64,000 bases of DNA from Flammeovirgaceae bacterium UBA5585 (GTDB lineage Bacteria; Bacteroidota; Bacteroidia; Cytophagales; Cyclobacteriaceae): assembly GCA_002425185.1 (NCBI GenBank), contig DILT01000010.1, positions 310,001 to 374,000 on the forward strand, read 5' to 3'. The notes beneath the pieces were generated by a model. It was given only the letters and a program-made list of their open reading frames with translations, was not told the origin of the DNA and did no database searches. The position numbers and the translations under genes were made by a program. Positions 17,304 through 25,924 of this stretch are shown here, one piece after another (the stretch's first letter is position 1; every line of letters starts with the position of its first letter).

Positions 17304-17320
17304 TGGCACGCTTGTTGGCA
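17304..17320 (+). promoter_or_regulatory. Candidate sigma-54 promoter for the adaptor gene
   Basis: TGGCAC-GCTTG-TTGGCA lies 33 bp before the adaptor start and 53 bp after the last operator. It resembles the -24/-12 pattern TGGCAC-N5-TTGC but has one extra G in the -12 part. The same form recurs before the first permease gene at 43244-43260, which supports it. Confidence 0.5.
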
Positions 17321-17352
17321 AACGGTGATCACGTACTTTTTAAGCCTTATTA

Positions 17353-18603
17353 ATGGACCGTCAGTTAAAGAAGAAGAATTGGACCCTGAAGCGGATTGCC
17401 ACTATCGGGGGCATCGGAATTTTTGTTGTGTTTGTTGGCTACCAGGTTTTGTTTGCCGACAGACGCTCCAGGTTAAAAGTTGAAAAAGATAAGATTACCA
17501 TTTCAACGGTTAGCCGTGGGGTGTTTCAGGAGTTTATTCCGCAGACCGGAACCGTAGAGCCGAGCCGTACCGTTTACCTTGATGCCGTGGAAGGTGGTAC
17601 GATTAAGCGTGTAGTAGCCGAAAGTGGTGCGTTGCTTAAACCGGGTGATGTTATTTTAGAGCTAAGCAACCTTAACCGCGAAATCAGCGTCCTTGACCAG
17701 GAATCCAACCTGACACAAAGTATTAACCGTATTCGCGAAACACGTTTACAGATCACCCAGAATGCATTGCGTCAGCAGGAGAGTTTGATTACCATTGATA
17801 ACGCACTGGCCACATTGAAACCACAATACGAAAGACAGAAGCAGCTATTTAGCAAGCAGTTGATTTCGAAGCAGGAGTTTGAGCGAACCGAAGCTGATTA
17901 TTTGGCGAATATCAAGCGCAAGGAGATAACGTATCAAGCGTATCGATTAGATTCGCTGGATAGATTAAGGCAGATTGTTCAGCTCGATCAAAGTGAGCGA
18001 AAGCTTTTACAAAGCCTGGAGAACGTAGGAAAAATTCTGGACAACCTGGTGGTGAAGGCACCCATTGAGGGCCAACTTACGCGTCCACAATTGGATGTCG
18101 GCCAAAGCGTAAATCCCGGGCAACGCCTTGGGCAGGTTGATGTTGTGGGAAGTTATAAGGTAAGAGTTGAAATTGATGAGATTTATTTACCCAGAATTTC
18201 AGAAGGATTGCGCGCCACTACCAACTATGCCGGAAAAGATTACGGGCTTGTAATTACCTACGTTTACCCCAATGTTCAGAATGGACGCTTTCCGGTAGAT
18301 ATGAATTTTACAGGCGAAACACCCTCCGGCATACGCAGGGGTTTATCGCTGCGGTTGCGAATTGAGTTAGGTCAATCATCCGAAGAATTATTGCTGCCGG
18401 TAGGTGGGTTTTATAAAGATACAGGTGGAAATTGGGTGTATGTTCTTGAAGCTGACGGTAACCGCGCAGTGAAAAAGAGCGTCAGACTGGGAAGAAAGAA
18501 TACAGAGCATTTTGAGGTACTGGAAGGACTTAAGCCTGGCGATAAGGTAATAACCTCATCGTATGAGAATTTTGGGAATAATGAAGTGCTGGTGTTAAAT
18601 TAA
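17353..18603 (+). CDS. Periplasmic adaptor subunit (HlyD/MacA type) of an ABC exporter
   Basis: The 416-residue protein has one N-terminal membrane anchor (about 16-36), a biotinyl-lipoyl-like split domain, a long coiled-coil hairpin (about 110-215, rich in Gln, Glu and Arg), and beta-barrel and membrane-proximal domains to the end (GLKPGDKVITSSYENF). It links an inner-membrane ABC permease to an outer-membrane channel. It precedes the ABC ATPase gene. No TolC-like gene is in the window. The putative sigma-54 promoter is directly upstream. Confidence 0.9.
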   Translation: MDRQLKKKNWTLKRIATIGGIGIFVVFVGYQVLFADRRSRLKVEKDKITISTVSRGVFQEFIPQTGTVEPSRTVYLDAVEGGTIKRVVAESGALLKPGDVILELSNLNREISVLDQESNLTQSINRIRETRLQITQNALRQQESLITIDNALATLKPQYERQKQLFSKQLISKQEFERTEADYLANIKRKEITYQAYRLDSLDRLRQIVQLDQSERKLLQSLENVGKILDNLVVKAPIEGQLTRPQLDVGQSVNPGQRLGQVDVVGSYKVRVEIDEIYLPRISEGLRATTNYAGKDYGLVITYVYPNVQNGRFPVDMNFTGETPSGIRRGLSLRLRIELGQSSEELLLPVGGFYKDTGGNWVYVLEADGNRAVKKSVRLGRKNTEHFEVLEGLKPGDKVITSSYENFGNNEVLVLN

Positions 18604-18775
18604 TTCTACGTTCAATATTCAAAATTCAGAATTGGTTAGATACAAACGAAATTAATCTTGAACCTTGAACCCTGAATCTTGAATCAAAATGTAACCTTTT
18701 AGATAAATAAAGAGTATTAGAAACGTAAAACCAATTCCTTATATAAAACATCCTTAAATCGTAAATAGCCAAACC

Positions 18776-19465
18776 ATGATAAAATTAAAAAATCTTGAAA
18801 AGGTATACACTACAGAAGAAGTAGAAACAACCGCCTTGAATAATATTAACCTTGAAATTAAAGATGGCGAATTTGTAGCCATTATGGGGCCTTCCGGTTG
18901 CGGAAAGTCAACCCTGCTCAACATCCTTGGTTTGCTGGATAACCCGTCCAATGGGGAGTATCACTTTGGCGAACACGAAGTATCAAAATATTCTGAGCGC
19001 CAGCGCGCACAACTGCGTAAGGGCTCAATCGGTTTTGTGTTTCAAAGCTTTAACCTGATTGATGAGCTTACCGTGTTCGAAAATGTAGAACTCCCCTTGT
19101 TATACATGAAAGTTCCTGCAGCCGAACGCAAACAACGTGTTGAAGAAGTGCTGGAGCGCATGAACATCATGCACCGCAGAAATCACTTCCCGCAGCAACT
19201 TTCCGGTGGTCAGCAGCAGCGTGTAGCTATTTCACGTGCCATTGTAGCCAAGCCGAAAGTAATCCTTGCCGATGAACCTACTGGTAACCTGGATTCTGCC
19301 AACGGTGAAGAAGTGATGAAATTACTTTCGCAATTAAATGAGGAAGGAACAACCATCATCATGGTAACACACTCACCTTACGATGCCAACTATGCGCACC
19401 GTATTGTGAATCTGTTCGATGGAAAAGTGGTAACGGAGAACATCAAGGAGCAATTCCATATATAG
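18776..19465 (+). CDS. ABC transporter ATP-binding protein (MacB/LolD type)
   Basis: The 229-residue ATPase has Walker A GPSGCGKST (about 38-46), signature LSGGQQQR, Walker B VILADEP and the switch His in TIIMVTHS. It is of the MacB/LolD subgroup, which powers FtsX-type permeases in lipoprotein or peptide export and mechanotransmission. It follows the adaptor gene by 172 bp of AT-rich DNA. Its natural partners, three FtsX-type permeases, begin 23.9 kb downstream beyond the RHS island. Confidence 0.95.
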   Translation: MIKLKNLEKVYTTEEVETTALNNINLEIKDGEFVAIMGPSGCGKSTLLNILGLLDNPSNGEYHFGEHEVSKYSERQRAQLRKGSIGFVFQSFNLIDELTVFENVELPLLYMKVPAAERKQRVEEVLERMNIMHRRNHFPQQLSGGQQQRVAISRAIVAKPKVILADEPTGNLDSANGEEVMKLLSQLNEEGTTIIMVTHSPYDANYAHRIVNLFDGKVVTENIKEQFHI

Positions 19466-19494
19466 AATTTCTAAATTCTAATTTCTAATTTCTT

Positions 19495-19526
19495 AAACCC
19501 TGTCCAAAAACAGGGTTTTTGTTTTT
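19495..19526 (+). terminator. Intrinsic terminator after the ABC ATPase gene
   Basis: AAACCCTG and CAGGGTTT form a perfect 8-bp stem with an 8-base loop, followed by TTGTTTTT. It ends the adaptor-ATPase unit just before the island. Confidence 0.88.
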
Positions 19527-19551
19527 CACTAGTTAGGTGAGGAGATAAAAG

Positions 19552-19579
19552 TGAACAGTACGTTGTTCAATTATGAACA
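19552..19579. promoter_or_regulatory. Operator-like triple half-site, left of the island
   Basis: TGAACA (19552), then TGTTCA-ATTA-TGAACA (19564-19579). The order and spacing match the set upstream of the first permease gene at 43167-43193, and the core matches the TGTYCR-N4-YGRACA sites before the adaptor gene. No TGGCA element follows it here; the RHS array begins instead. Confidence 0.5.
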
Positions 19580-19635
19580 AGTAGATGTGATTAAATCATG
19601 ATTATTGATCTGGTTTCGTGGTTTAGACTTCATTC

Positions 19636-19670
19636 TGCACGGAGTGTCCTGTAAGGCACTCTACGTTTTT
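19636..19670 (+). repeat. Junction hairpin H, copy 1
   Basis: An imperfect hairpin with arms GGAGTG and CACTCT around TCCTGTAAGG, followed by T-rich DNA. It sits about 20 bp before the YLS codons of the first RHS cassette. Related copies occur at 27969, 29591 and 33302. Confidence 0.7.
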
Positions 19671-19684
19671 TACTTTATGTATAT

Positions 19685-20761
19685 TTGAGCAACGAAGGTG
19701 CCCTACAGCAAAACATTTATTTTGATGATGTAACCTACTAACACGTGAAGAGCCCCGTAATACAGGTGGAAGATTATTACGCTTTTGGTTTACCCATTGC
19801 CGACAAGAGCTACCAGAGAACCGGCAGCATGAACAACCCGTACCAATACAACGGCAAAGAGAAACAGGATGAACTTGACCTGGGTTGGCTTGACTATGGC
19901 GCCAGGATGTATGATAATGCCATAGGCCGCTGGCATGTGGTTGATCCATTAGCCGAACAAATGCGCAGGTGGAGCCCGTACAATTATGCATTCAATAACC
20001 CGATCAGGTTTATTGATCCGGATGGGATGAAGCCAGCACAATATGGTGTAACAGCCGGTAGTTGTGAAACGTGCTCGGTTACACGATATCGATATGGTGG
20101 TGGAATAGAAAGTTCTGAAGAAGATGGAGGACCACTACCCAATGTGATTCCTATTGCGAATTCACGATCAAAAATAAATGGACAAAGCCAAGGAAATTAT
20201 GACGCCTACAATGTATATTATAATCGATTACCAGGATCAAGTAGAAGAGAACTTTGGAAACGAGCTCAAGCCTTAAAAAATATGGATGATGCTAACAAAC
20301 TTCTTGGCCAAGGAGAACATTTTGCGTTGGCACCCATTAGTGAGATCATCAACATACCAATCAGTAATGAGAAGGGAGAGATTTTGAGTGAGGCTTTTAA
20401 ACTTGATTTGATAAAAATTGAGCGCATGCAATATGCAACACGAAAATCAGAGTCAAACTTGTTAATGGATAATATAGATACGGCTAATAAATCCGGAGTA
20501 TTTTCGAATACGTTGACAGAAGATCAGATACTTGATCTTGCCAATTTCATAATGATATCAAAATATGATAATATGAGTACATTCTCTGGTAAAGTATTTA
20601 AGGGAGGACACTCCAATGATTATTTAAATGAATTGGGTAACCTTTCAAATCAGTTTAGATCAGAATTTCAAATTATTAACCAAAATAAATTGGATGGCCC
20701 TGTGCATGAATATATTCATCCGGCTAAAAAATATAAATATCAATATCGAGGAAATGACTAA
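19685..20761 (+). pseudogene. RHS C-terminal cassette 1 (core with in-frame stop, unique tip)
   Basis: The frame opens with the RHS core (YLSNEGALQQN...) and is broken by TAA at 19739-19741, where other cassettes have a Thr codon. From GTG 19745 it runs open through YYAFGLPIAD, the NGKEKQDELDLGWLDYGARM segment and DPDGM. It continues into a unique tip of about 240 residues beginning KPAQYGVTAG. The tip is polar with a helical centre and ends YKYQYRGND; no toxin family is recognised. RHS tips are normally released toxic domains. Without the RHS barrel upstream it is a headless module. Confidence 0.8.
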
Positions 20762-21161
20762 ATTGAATGTAACCTATTGTTGGATTATCCTTATTCTCTT
20801 TTCATGTACAGCAAAGCAAAGCTCTGAAAGTATAATTACAGCGAATAGAATAGACCCCAAAGCACTTGTAGTTTCTAAAGAAGACTGGTTAGTTCAAATT
20901 GCCTTAAGGGACGATTCAGTTTTTCGAGATATGGAGGATTTTTTAATCGAAGAAGAAGGTATGACTCTCAGTGAGGCTGAAGGTGAAATTCAATTTATGA
21001 TTGACAACAAATTATTGATTAAACCCTCATTACAATTGTACACACAAGAAGGATTAAAACTTGAATACTTCTCATACGTTGAATTCAAGTACTATATTAA
21101 AATAGTCAGGGATTCAGTTAAGAATCAAATAGCTAAAGAAAACATGAAGAAATTGGATTAA
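20754..21161 (+). CDS. Putative immunity lipoprotein of cassette 1
   Basis: ATG at 20754 overlaps the end of the RHS tip by 8 bp and gives a 135-residue protein. Its signal peptide ends in the lipobox LFSC. A mostly helical acidic mature part follows (DDSVFRDMEDFLIEEEGM). Position directly behind a tip and tight coupling are the usual hallmarks of a cognate immunity gene; lipoprotein export suggests protection in the periplasm. A longer frame from 20628 exists but would run inside the tip gene and lacks the signal. Confidence 0.65.
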   Translation: MTKLNVTYCWIILILFSCTAKQSSESIITANRIDPKALVVSKEDWLVQIALRDDSVFRDMEDFLIEEEGMTLSEAEGEIQFMIDNKLLIKPSLQLYTQEGLKLEYFSYVEFKYYIKIVRDSVKNQIAKENMKKLD

Positions 21162-21230
21162 CACTTCTCTCTGCGCAGTGTCTCGTCCTGAAATAGGTTT
21201 ACATAAATCGTAAACTTAAAACAGGGCAAA

Positions 21231-21617
21231 ATGGAACACAAAATCGAAGTCAGGCAACAGTATGATGAATCGTTCAAGCGAATGGTCATCGAGGAGTATT
21301 TGTCTAGCAGATGCAGTAAGATGGAACTATTGCGCAAGTATAACATTCACTTCAAAAGCGCGATTAACACATGGATGAAAAGGCTGGGGTATGAAGATAC
21401 CCATCGGTCTCAAAAGCTTAAATTTGATGAGACACTTCCATTGACTGTTTCTATGGGTACTAAAAGCCAGGACACGCGCGAGCTTCAAAGAAGGATTCAG
21501 GAGCTTGAGCAACAACTCAGTGATGAGAAGTTACGGTCAGAAGCTTATTTGAGAATGATTGATAAAGCGGAGAAAGAACTGAAGGTGTCTATTAAAAAAA
21601 AGCCCAATACCAAGTGA
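21231..21617 (+). CDS. IS3-family transposase OrfA
   Basis: The 128-residue protein has an N-terminal helix-turn-helix of the IS3 OrfA type (EEYLSSRCSKMELLRKYNI) and a C-terminal leucine-rich coiled coil (LQRRIQELEQQL). Near its end the codons run through eight A (21594-21601) followed by G, the heptamer A AAA AAG at 21596-21602. This suits -1 frameshifting into orfB, and that frame stays open into OrfB. OrfA binds the IS ends. Confidence 0.92.
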   Translation: MEHKIEVRQQYDESFKRMVIEEYLSSRCSKMELLRKYNIHFKSAINTWMKRLGYEDTHRSQKLKFDETLPLTVSMGTKSQDTRELQRRIQELEQQLSDEKLRSEAYLRMIDKAEKELKVSIKKKPNTK

Positions 21618-22516
21618 TCCTTGAGATGAAAGACATTTATCCGGCTGTCAGCCTGAGCCGTTTATGTCGGTTGCTTGGTATTACACGTCAGGCTTATTAT
21701 CAGCACTTCTGGGATGTGTCCGATATTACGGTAGAACATCAACTTGTGTTAAATCAGGTTAATCAGATACGAAAAATACACCCTGCCATTGGGGGAAGGA
21801 AACTGTACTTTCTGCTTCAATCATTTTTACTGGAGCACCAGATAAAACTAGGTCGGGATGCATTGTTTGACTTGTTGGCTGTGAACAGGTTACTGGTACG
21901 GAAACGAAAACGTAGGGTGAGCACAACGCAGTCGCATCATTGGCTGACCAAATACCCCAATCTGATCAAGGATTGGCATCCTACAAGACCTAATCAACTT
22001 TGGGTGGCCGATATCACCTATGTACCGATCACCAAAGGATTCTTGTATTTGAGCTTGATCACTGATGCCTATTCCCATAAGATTATGGGTTATTCCGTTG
22101 CTGAGAACCTGGAAGCCGTACACACAATTAAAGCACTTCAAATGTCATTATGTAACTTGAAGGAAGTCCCACTATCTCTCACACATCACTCAGACCGTGG
22201 TATCCAGTATTGCAGTTACAGTTATATAAACCTACTTAAGGAGAACAATATTCAAATAAGCATGACTGAAAATGGAGATCCCTTGGAAAATCCGGTTGCT
22301 GAGAGAATCAATGGCATCTTGAAGGAAGAATATATTCGACATTATCCGATCACCAATATCGATCAGGCTATTGAACTACTTGATGATATTGTCAATCGGT
22401 ATAATAAACTCAGGCCACATCAAAGCATTAGTATGTTTACGCCTGAAGTGGCACATGAAAAATGCTTCATCATAAATAAAACTTGGAGCAAGAAAAAGGA
22501 ATTTTTAACCTTGTAA
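21614..22516 (+). CDS. IS3-family transposase OrfB (DDE integrase)
   Basis: The 300-residue protein overlaps orfA by GTGA. It has an N-terminal HTH_21-like region (LLGITRQAYYQHF) and an rve-type catalytic core. The DDE residues are D in LWVADITY, D in THHSDRGIQY and E in VAERINGILKEEY. It is probably made mainly as an OrfAB fusion by -1 slippage at the A run. All motifs are intact, so the copy may still be active. Confidence 0.94.
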   Translation: MILEMKDIYPAVSLSRLCRLLGITRQAYYQHFWDVSDITVEHQLVLNQVNQIRKIHPAIGGRKLYFLLQSFLLEHQIKLGRDALFDLLAVNRLLVRKRKRRVSTTQSHHWLTKYPNLIKDWHPTRPNQLWVADITYVPITKGFLYLSLITDAYSHKIMGYSVAENLEAVHTIKALQMSLCNLKEVPLSLTHHSDRGIQYCSYSYINLLKENNIQISMTENGDPLENPVAERINGILKEEYIRHYPITNIDQAIELLDDIVNRYNKLRPHQSISMFTPEVAHEKCFIINKTWSKKKEFLTL

Positions 22517-22580
22517 ACCTATTGTAGGATTAACAATAAAACTGTAAACCTATTTTAGGACGAGACACAGAGTTCACCCC

Positions 22581-22608
22581 CTCAGAGTTACTCGTAGAGA
22601 ACTCTGAG
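22581..22608 (+). repeat. Junction hairpin P, copy 1
   Basis: CTCAGAGTT (22581-22589) pairs perfectly with AACTCTGAG (22600-22608) around a 10-base loop. Related hairpins with altered but largely complementary arms lie at 29551 and 42580. Confidence 0.7.
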
Positions 22609-22642
22609 GCTACTGGAACGTAATCTTACCAAAGCCGGGTAT

Positions 22643-23773
22643 GTGTATGTATATTTGAGTAACGAAGGTGCCCTACAGCAAAACATTTATTTTGACGATG
22701 TAACCTACACACACGTGAAGAGCCCCGTAATACAGGTGGAAGATTATTACGCTTTTGGTTTACCCATTGCCGACAAGAGCTATCAGAAAGCCGGGAGCAT
22801 GAACAATCCGTACCCATACAACGGCAAAGAGAAACAAAACGAGCTTGACCTGGGTTGGCTTGACTATGGCGCCAGAATGTATGATAATGCCATAGGCCGC
22901 TGGCATGTGGTTGATCCATTAGCCGAACAGATGCGCAGGTGGAGCCCGTACAATTATGCATTCAATAACCCGATACGCTTTATTGACCCGGATGGAATGA
23001 AGGCTGATGCGGCTGATGCAGTGGCCAAGTTAAAAGAGAAGAAAGTATCTTCTGGAGGAGATGGTGGAGGGTTAGAGAACGGATCGGGTGATGGTGAAAA
23101 GAAGAGACGAAGCTACATGGGTGAGGATGGGAATTGGCACGCTGACATATATTATGATAATTCTCATAGCGATGCTGGGCGTAGTGGCGGTAGCCAGATG
23201 ACTGGCGTGATGTTTGGGGGTGGGAGCGGCTCTGGAAAGCATGATGATCCTAATGGCCCTTGCCCTCCAGGGTCACCCTGTGATGATGGCCCTTGGATCA
23301 AAAATCTTCCTGCAAATCAGTTGCAAAACAAAAGTGGTATACAAGGAATGGCTTCCGAAACCTCCGATATTTTTATATATGCAACTGGCTTTGAAGGCGC
23401 TAAAAAAGCGGGGCAGTTGTCATTACGTGAAATTAATCGTCAGGCAGCTATTAATAAAACATTAAATCCTACCTCTCCTCACGGAACTTCAATTAACTTA
23501 CCTAAGGGGATCAGATTTGTTGGTAAATTTGCTGGTTTTGGTTTTTCTACTTGGAGTGTAATAGATGTAGAACAACAGTTTAGTAATAGTGAAATTACCA
23601 GATTTCAAAGAACAACCGAGCAAATTTCGAACGGAATTGGTTTTGTTCCAGCAATAGGAACAGGATGGAGTATTGGCTGGGAAATAGGTCGGAAAATCAC
23701 TACCATTCCTTCCTATCAATCGTTTAAAAGAAGTACCTGGCTGCCATGGAGAAAAAAAGTTCTTGGCTACTAA
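22643..23773 (+). CDS. RHS C-terminal cassette 2 (headless, intact tip)
   Basis: The frame is open from a stop near 22595 through LTKAGYVYVYLSNEGAL, the shared RHS core to DPDGMKAD, a Gly-rich linker (KKVSSGGDGGGLENGSGDG) and a unique tip from about residue 200. The core up to DPDGM is about 115 residues. The tip contains hydrophobic Gly-rich stretches (GFGFSTWSVID, GFVPAIGTGWSIGWEIG), suggesting membrane insertion. The linker is shared almost exactly with cassette 5 and the sequences part after GSGSG. The start codon is uncertain (GTG 22643); it may be silent unless recombined onto a full RHS gene. Confidence 0.8.
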   Translation: MYVYLSNEGALQQNIYFDDVTYTHVKSPVIQVEDYYAFGLPIADKSYQKAGSMNNPYPYNGKEKQNELDLGWLDYGARMYDNAIGRWHVVDPLAEQMRRWSPYNYAFNNPIRFIDPDGMKADAADAVAKLKEKKVSSGGDGGGLENGSGDGEKKRRSYMGEDGNWHADIYYDNSHSDAGRSGGSQMTGVMFGGGSGSGKHDDPNGPCPPGSPCDDGPWIKNLPANQLQNKSGIQGMASETSDIFIYATGFEGAKKAGQLSLREINRQAAINKTLNPTSPHGTSINLPKGIRFVGKFAGFGFSTWSVIDVEQQFSNSEITRFQRTTEQISNGIGFVPAIGTGWSIGWEIGRKITTIPSYQSFKRSTWLPWRKKVLGY

Positions 23774-23786
23774 ATTCAAAAGAAAA

Positions 23787-24188
23787 ATGTTATCACTATT
23801 TAGCTACATCTTCCATAAGTCGTATTTCTTGTGTGTTAATGTTTTCAAGGAAAAAGAGTTTCCAGAGTTTTTTGCATCAGGAATTATAGCTGTCGTTATA
23901 GTTGGAACAATTATGGTTTTCGTTAACGTGTTTCTTTATCAAATTAATCCCTCACTAATCAATATGATTTTTGAATATTACAAGTATTTTTCACTAGGGT
24001 CAGTGCTATTTTTCTGGTGGTACTTTGGTTATATGAAAAAGTATGTTGTCTTTATGAATCATTTTGAGCGGATGAGTAACACTAAGAAGAGGGCAATGAA
24101 AGTTGTAAGCATTTTATATTTGATCCTACTTTTAGTACTTTTTTTCGGGATGAGCGACATTATGAGGACCTACAATCTTTCTGAATAG
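23787..24188 (+). CDS. Putative membrane immunity protein of cassette 2
   Basis: ATG at 23787 gives a 133-residue protein with about three to four membrane helices (GIIAVVIVGTIMVFVNVF, FSLGSVLFFWWYFGYM, ILYLILLLVLFFGM). It begins 13 bp after the tip stop. A TTG start at 23763 would overlap the tip. Membrane immunity fits a tip with hydrophobic segments. No family is recognised. Confidence 0.65.
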   Translation: MLSLFSYIFHKSYFLCVNVFKEKEFPEFFASGIIAVVIVGTIMVFVNVFLYQINPSLINMIFEYYKYFSLGSVLFFWWYFGYMKKYVVFMNHFERMSNTKKRAMKVVSILYLILLLVLFFGMSDIMRTYNLSE

Positions 24189-24604
24189 TTACAGAAACAA
24201 CTGTAGAGTACGGGTCTCATAAAGTTGAAATCAATGGCGAGATAATTGAAATACCTTTTGCAACCATCACACAAAAATCCACTCATGTAAAAGTAGACTT
24301 ACATCCGACAGGAGAAATAAAAAATACAAAAATTTCATCACACAGTCAAAGCCAGAACTTTCTATTAGGAAAAGATGGCGAAGTGTTTTTAAAGAGTGGT
24401 GGAAGCGTAAATCTTTCGTTTGAGAAGCCCCACATACCTTCATACTCTGAATTAAGTGATAGATTTAAGAGCGCCATTTTGGATGCAAGAAGATTTAATT
24501 TATCCAGAGGTAGTTTGCAAGGACTTGAGTTTATAAGGAGCAATGAAGATTTTTGGGATTACACAATGGAGTCAGAGAAAACATTAAATAAGATTAATCA
24601 CTAA
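24185..24604 (+). pseudogene. Orphan RHS tip fragment without core
   Basis: The frame is open from 24185 with no ATG start until GTG 24383 and encodes about 139 residues. The first part is strand-rich (VEYGSHKVEINGEIIEIPF, STHVKVDLHPTGEIKN), the last part helical. There is no RHS core before it, yet it is followed 4 bp later by a small membrane protein gene, the same order as in the complete cassettes. I read it as the remains of a cassette whose core was deleted. Confidence 0.5.
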
Positions 24605-24608
24605 ATCT

Positions 24609-24929
24609 ATGGAAAAGATAATTTTGGTTATTTCAAATTTTGTCTTGCTCATTATTGGATCACTTCTGATTAACCACCTTATCTCAAGAGCAGTTCTTGA
24701 TAATATTTTTATAGTTAGTCAATCAATTTATTTAGGCGCTTATTTGATACCATTTCTGGTACGTGCCTTAACTAAAAAAGAAAAGAATGCTGCTATAAAA
24801 ACTCATTTTATTTTCTCCTTTAAATTAAAGATTTTAGGTTTAATTTGCTTTATAGGATACTTATCGATATTTAAGTTTTATGAGAAAGATAACTTCTTTT
24901 TTTTATTTGGAGGGACCTTTATAAGTTAG
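24609..24929 (+). CDS. Small membrane protein, orphan immunity candidate
   Basis: The 106-residue protein has three hydrophobic helices (ILVISNFVLLIIGSLLI, IYLGAYLIPFLV, ILGLICFIGYLSIF). It follows the orphan tip fragment by 4 bp, so it would be the retained immunity gene of a decayed cassette. Retention of immunity without toxin is common in polymorphic toxin loci, but here it is inferred only from order. Confidence 0.55.
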   Translation: MEKIILVISNFVLLIIGSLLINHLISRAVLDNIFIVSQSIYLGAYLIPFLVRALTKKEKNAAIKTHFIFSFKLKILGLICFIGYLSIFKFYEKDNFFFLFGGTFIS

Positions 24930-25036
24930 CTTGTTTTAGTTTTTATTTCATCGTTTTTGTATACAATGATTATTAAAATTTTGCATAAAAAATAAGGATA
25001 TCCATTGCCGACAATACCTACCAACGAGCCGGCAGC

Positions 25037-25924
25037 ATGAACAACCCGTACCAATACAACGGCAAAGAGAAACAGGATGAGCTTGACCTTGGTTGGCTTG
25101 ACTATGGCGCCAGGATGTATGATAATGCCATAGGCCGCTGGCATGTGGTTGATCCATTAGCCGAACAGATGCGCAGGTGGAGCCCATACAATTATGCATT
25201 CAATAACCCGATACGGTTTATTGACCCGGATGGGATGAAGGCTGATGCTGCCGGGGCTTCTAAAATAAAGGAAAAGAATAGCAAAGGTTCATCTTCAGAT
25301 AGTGGAGGGATGGCTAGTGATAGAGGAGATGAGATGGTCAGTACAGGGTATGGAACTACAACCGCGCGAAAATACCTAACTGGATCAGTTCAAACAGTAT
25401 TCAGATTTAATTATGCCCCAGACCAAAATGAAGAAAAAACGGAAAATTCGAAAGGAGATTGGAGTTCTTCCGCTGGGCTTAGTTTCAATAGTAAAACACG
25501 AGCCAGAAGAGAATCCATGGCAGGGGGGCCTTGCCCGAATTGCCCACCTGGTTTTAAGAGCAGGGAGGACTTTGATAATCTTTATTCATACAAGTACAAA
25601 GATAAAGAAGGAACAGATTGGTATCTTAGGAAAGGCAGTACGTACAGTTACTATGGCAAGACCGATAAGGGTGAATGGATAGATGTTGACTGGAATGATG
25701 CGTATCAAGAAAGTCTGAAGAAAGGCTTAAATAGATTAGCTAACGATGTTATTATTCAACCAGTGAAGAAGGGTCTGGATTGGGCAGGTTATTGGGTTAA
25801 TTATTTTATGAATGTAGATGGTGATCCTGGTAGAATAGAGTATAATCCAATAGAATCTTTGCCATCTGATCCTGATGGTCTTAGGATGCCACCTCTATTC
25901 ATTACGCCACGTTTGCCCAAATGA
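25037..25924 (+). CDS. RHS C-terminal cassette 3 (core truncated at left)
   Basis: Homology to the shared core begins abruptly at 25004 (IADNTYQRAGSMNN), so the YLSNEG...YYAFGLP part is missing. The core runs to DPDGMKADAAG, then a linker (ASKIKEKNSKGSSSDSGGM) shared with cassette 7, then a unique tip of about 190 residues with a Cys-Pro turn (GGPCPNCPPGF), a YKYKDKEGTDWYLRKG strand and a C-terminal DPDGL echo. ATG 25037 is the first start. Its stop overlaps the next gene (ATGA). Confidence 0.78.
   Translation: MNNPYQYNGKEKQDELDLGWLDYGARMYDNAIGRWHVVDPLAEQMRRWSPYNYAFNNPIRFIDPDGMKADAAGASKIKEKNSKGSSSDSGGMASDRGDEMVSTGYGTTTARKYLTGSVQTVFRFNYAPDQNEEKTENSKGDWSSSAGLSFNSKTRARRESMAGGPCPNCPPGFKSREDFDNLYSYKYKDKEGTDWYLRKGSTYSYYGKTDKGEWIDVDWNDAYQESLKKGLNRLANDVIIQPVKKGLDWAGYWVNYFMNVDGDPGRIEYNPIESLPSDPDGLRMPPLFITPRLPK

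Larger units (their letters stand above)
21179..22567 (+). mobile_element. IS3-family insertion sequence (1389 bp)
   Basis: The ends are 24-bp imperfect inverted repeats, TGTCTCGTCCT-G/A-AAATAGGTTTAC, with one mismatch. The element is flanked by a 3-bp direct repeat CAG (21176-21178 and 22568-22570), as expected of IS3-family target duplication. It carries overlapping orfA and orfB with a slippery A run, and appears intact. It sits at a cassette junction inside or beside a hairpin. Removing it and one CAG restores CTGCGCAGAGTTCACCCC. Confidence 0.93.
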
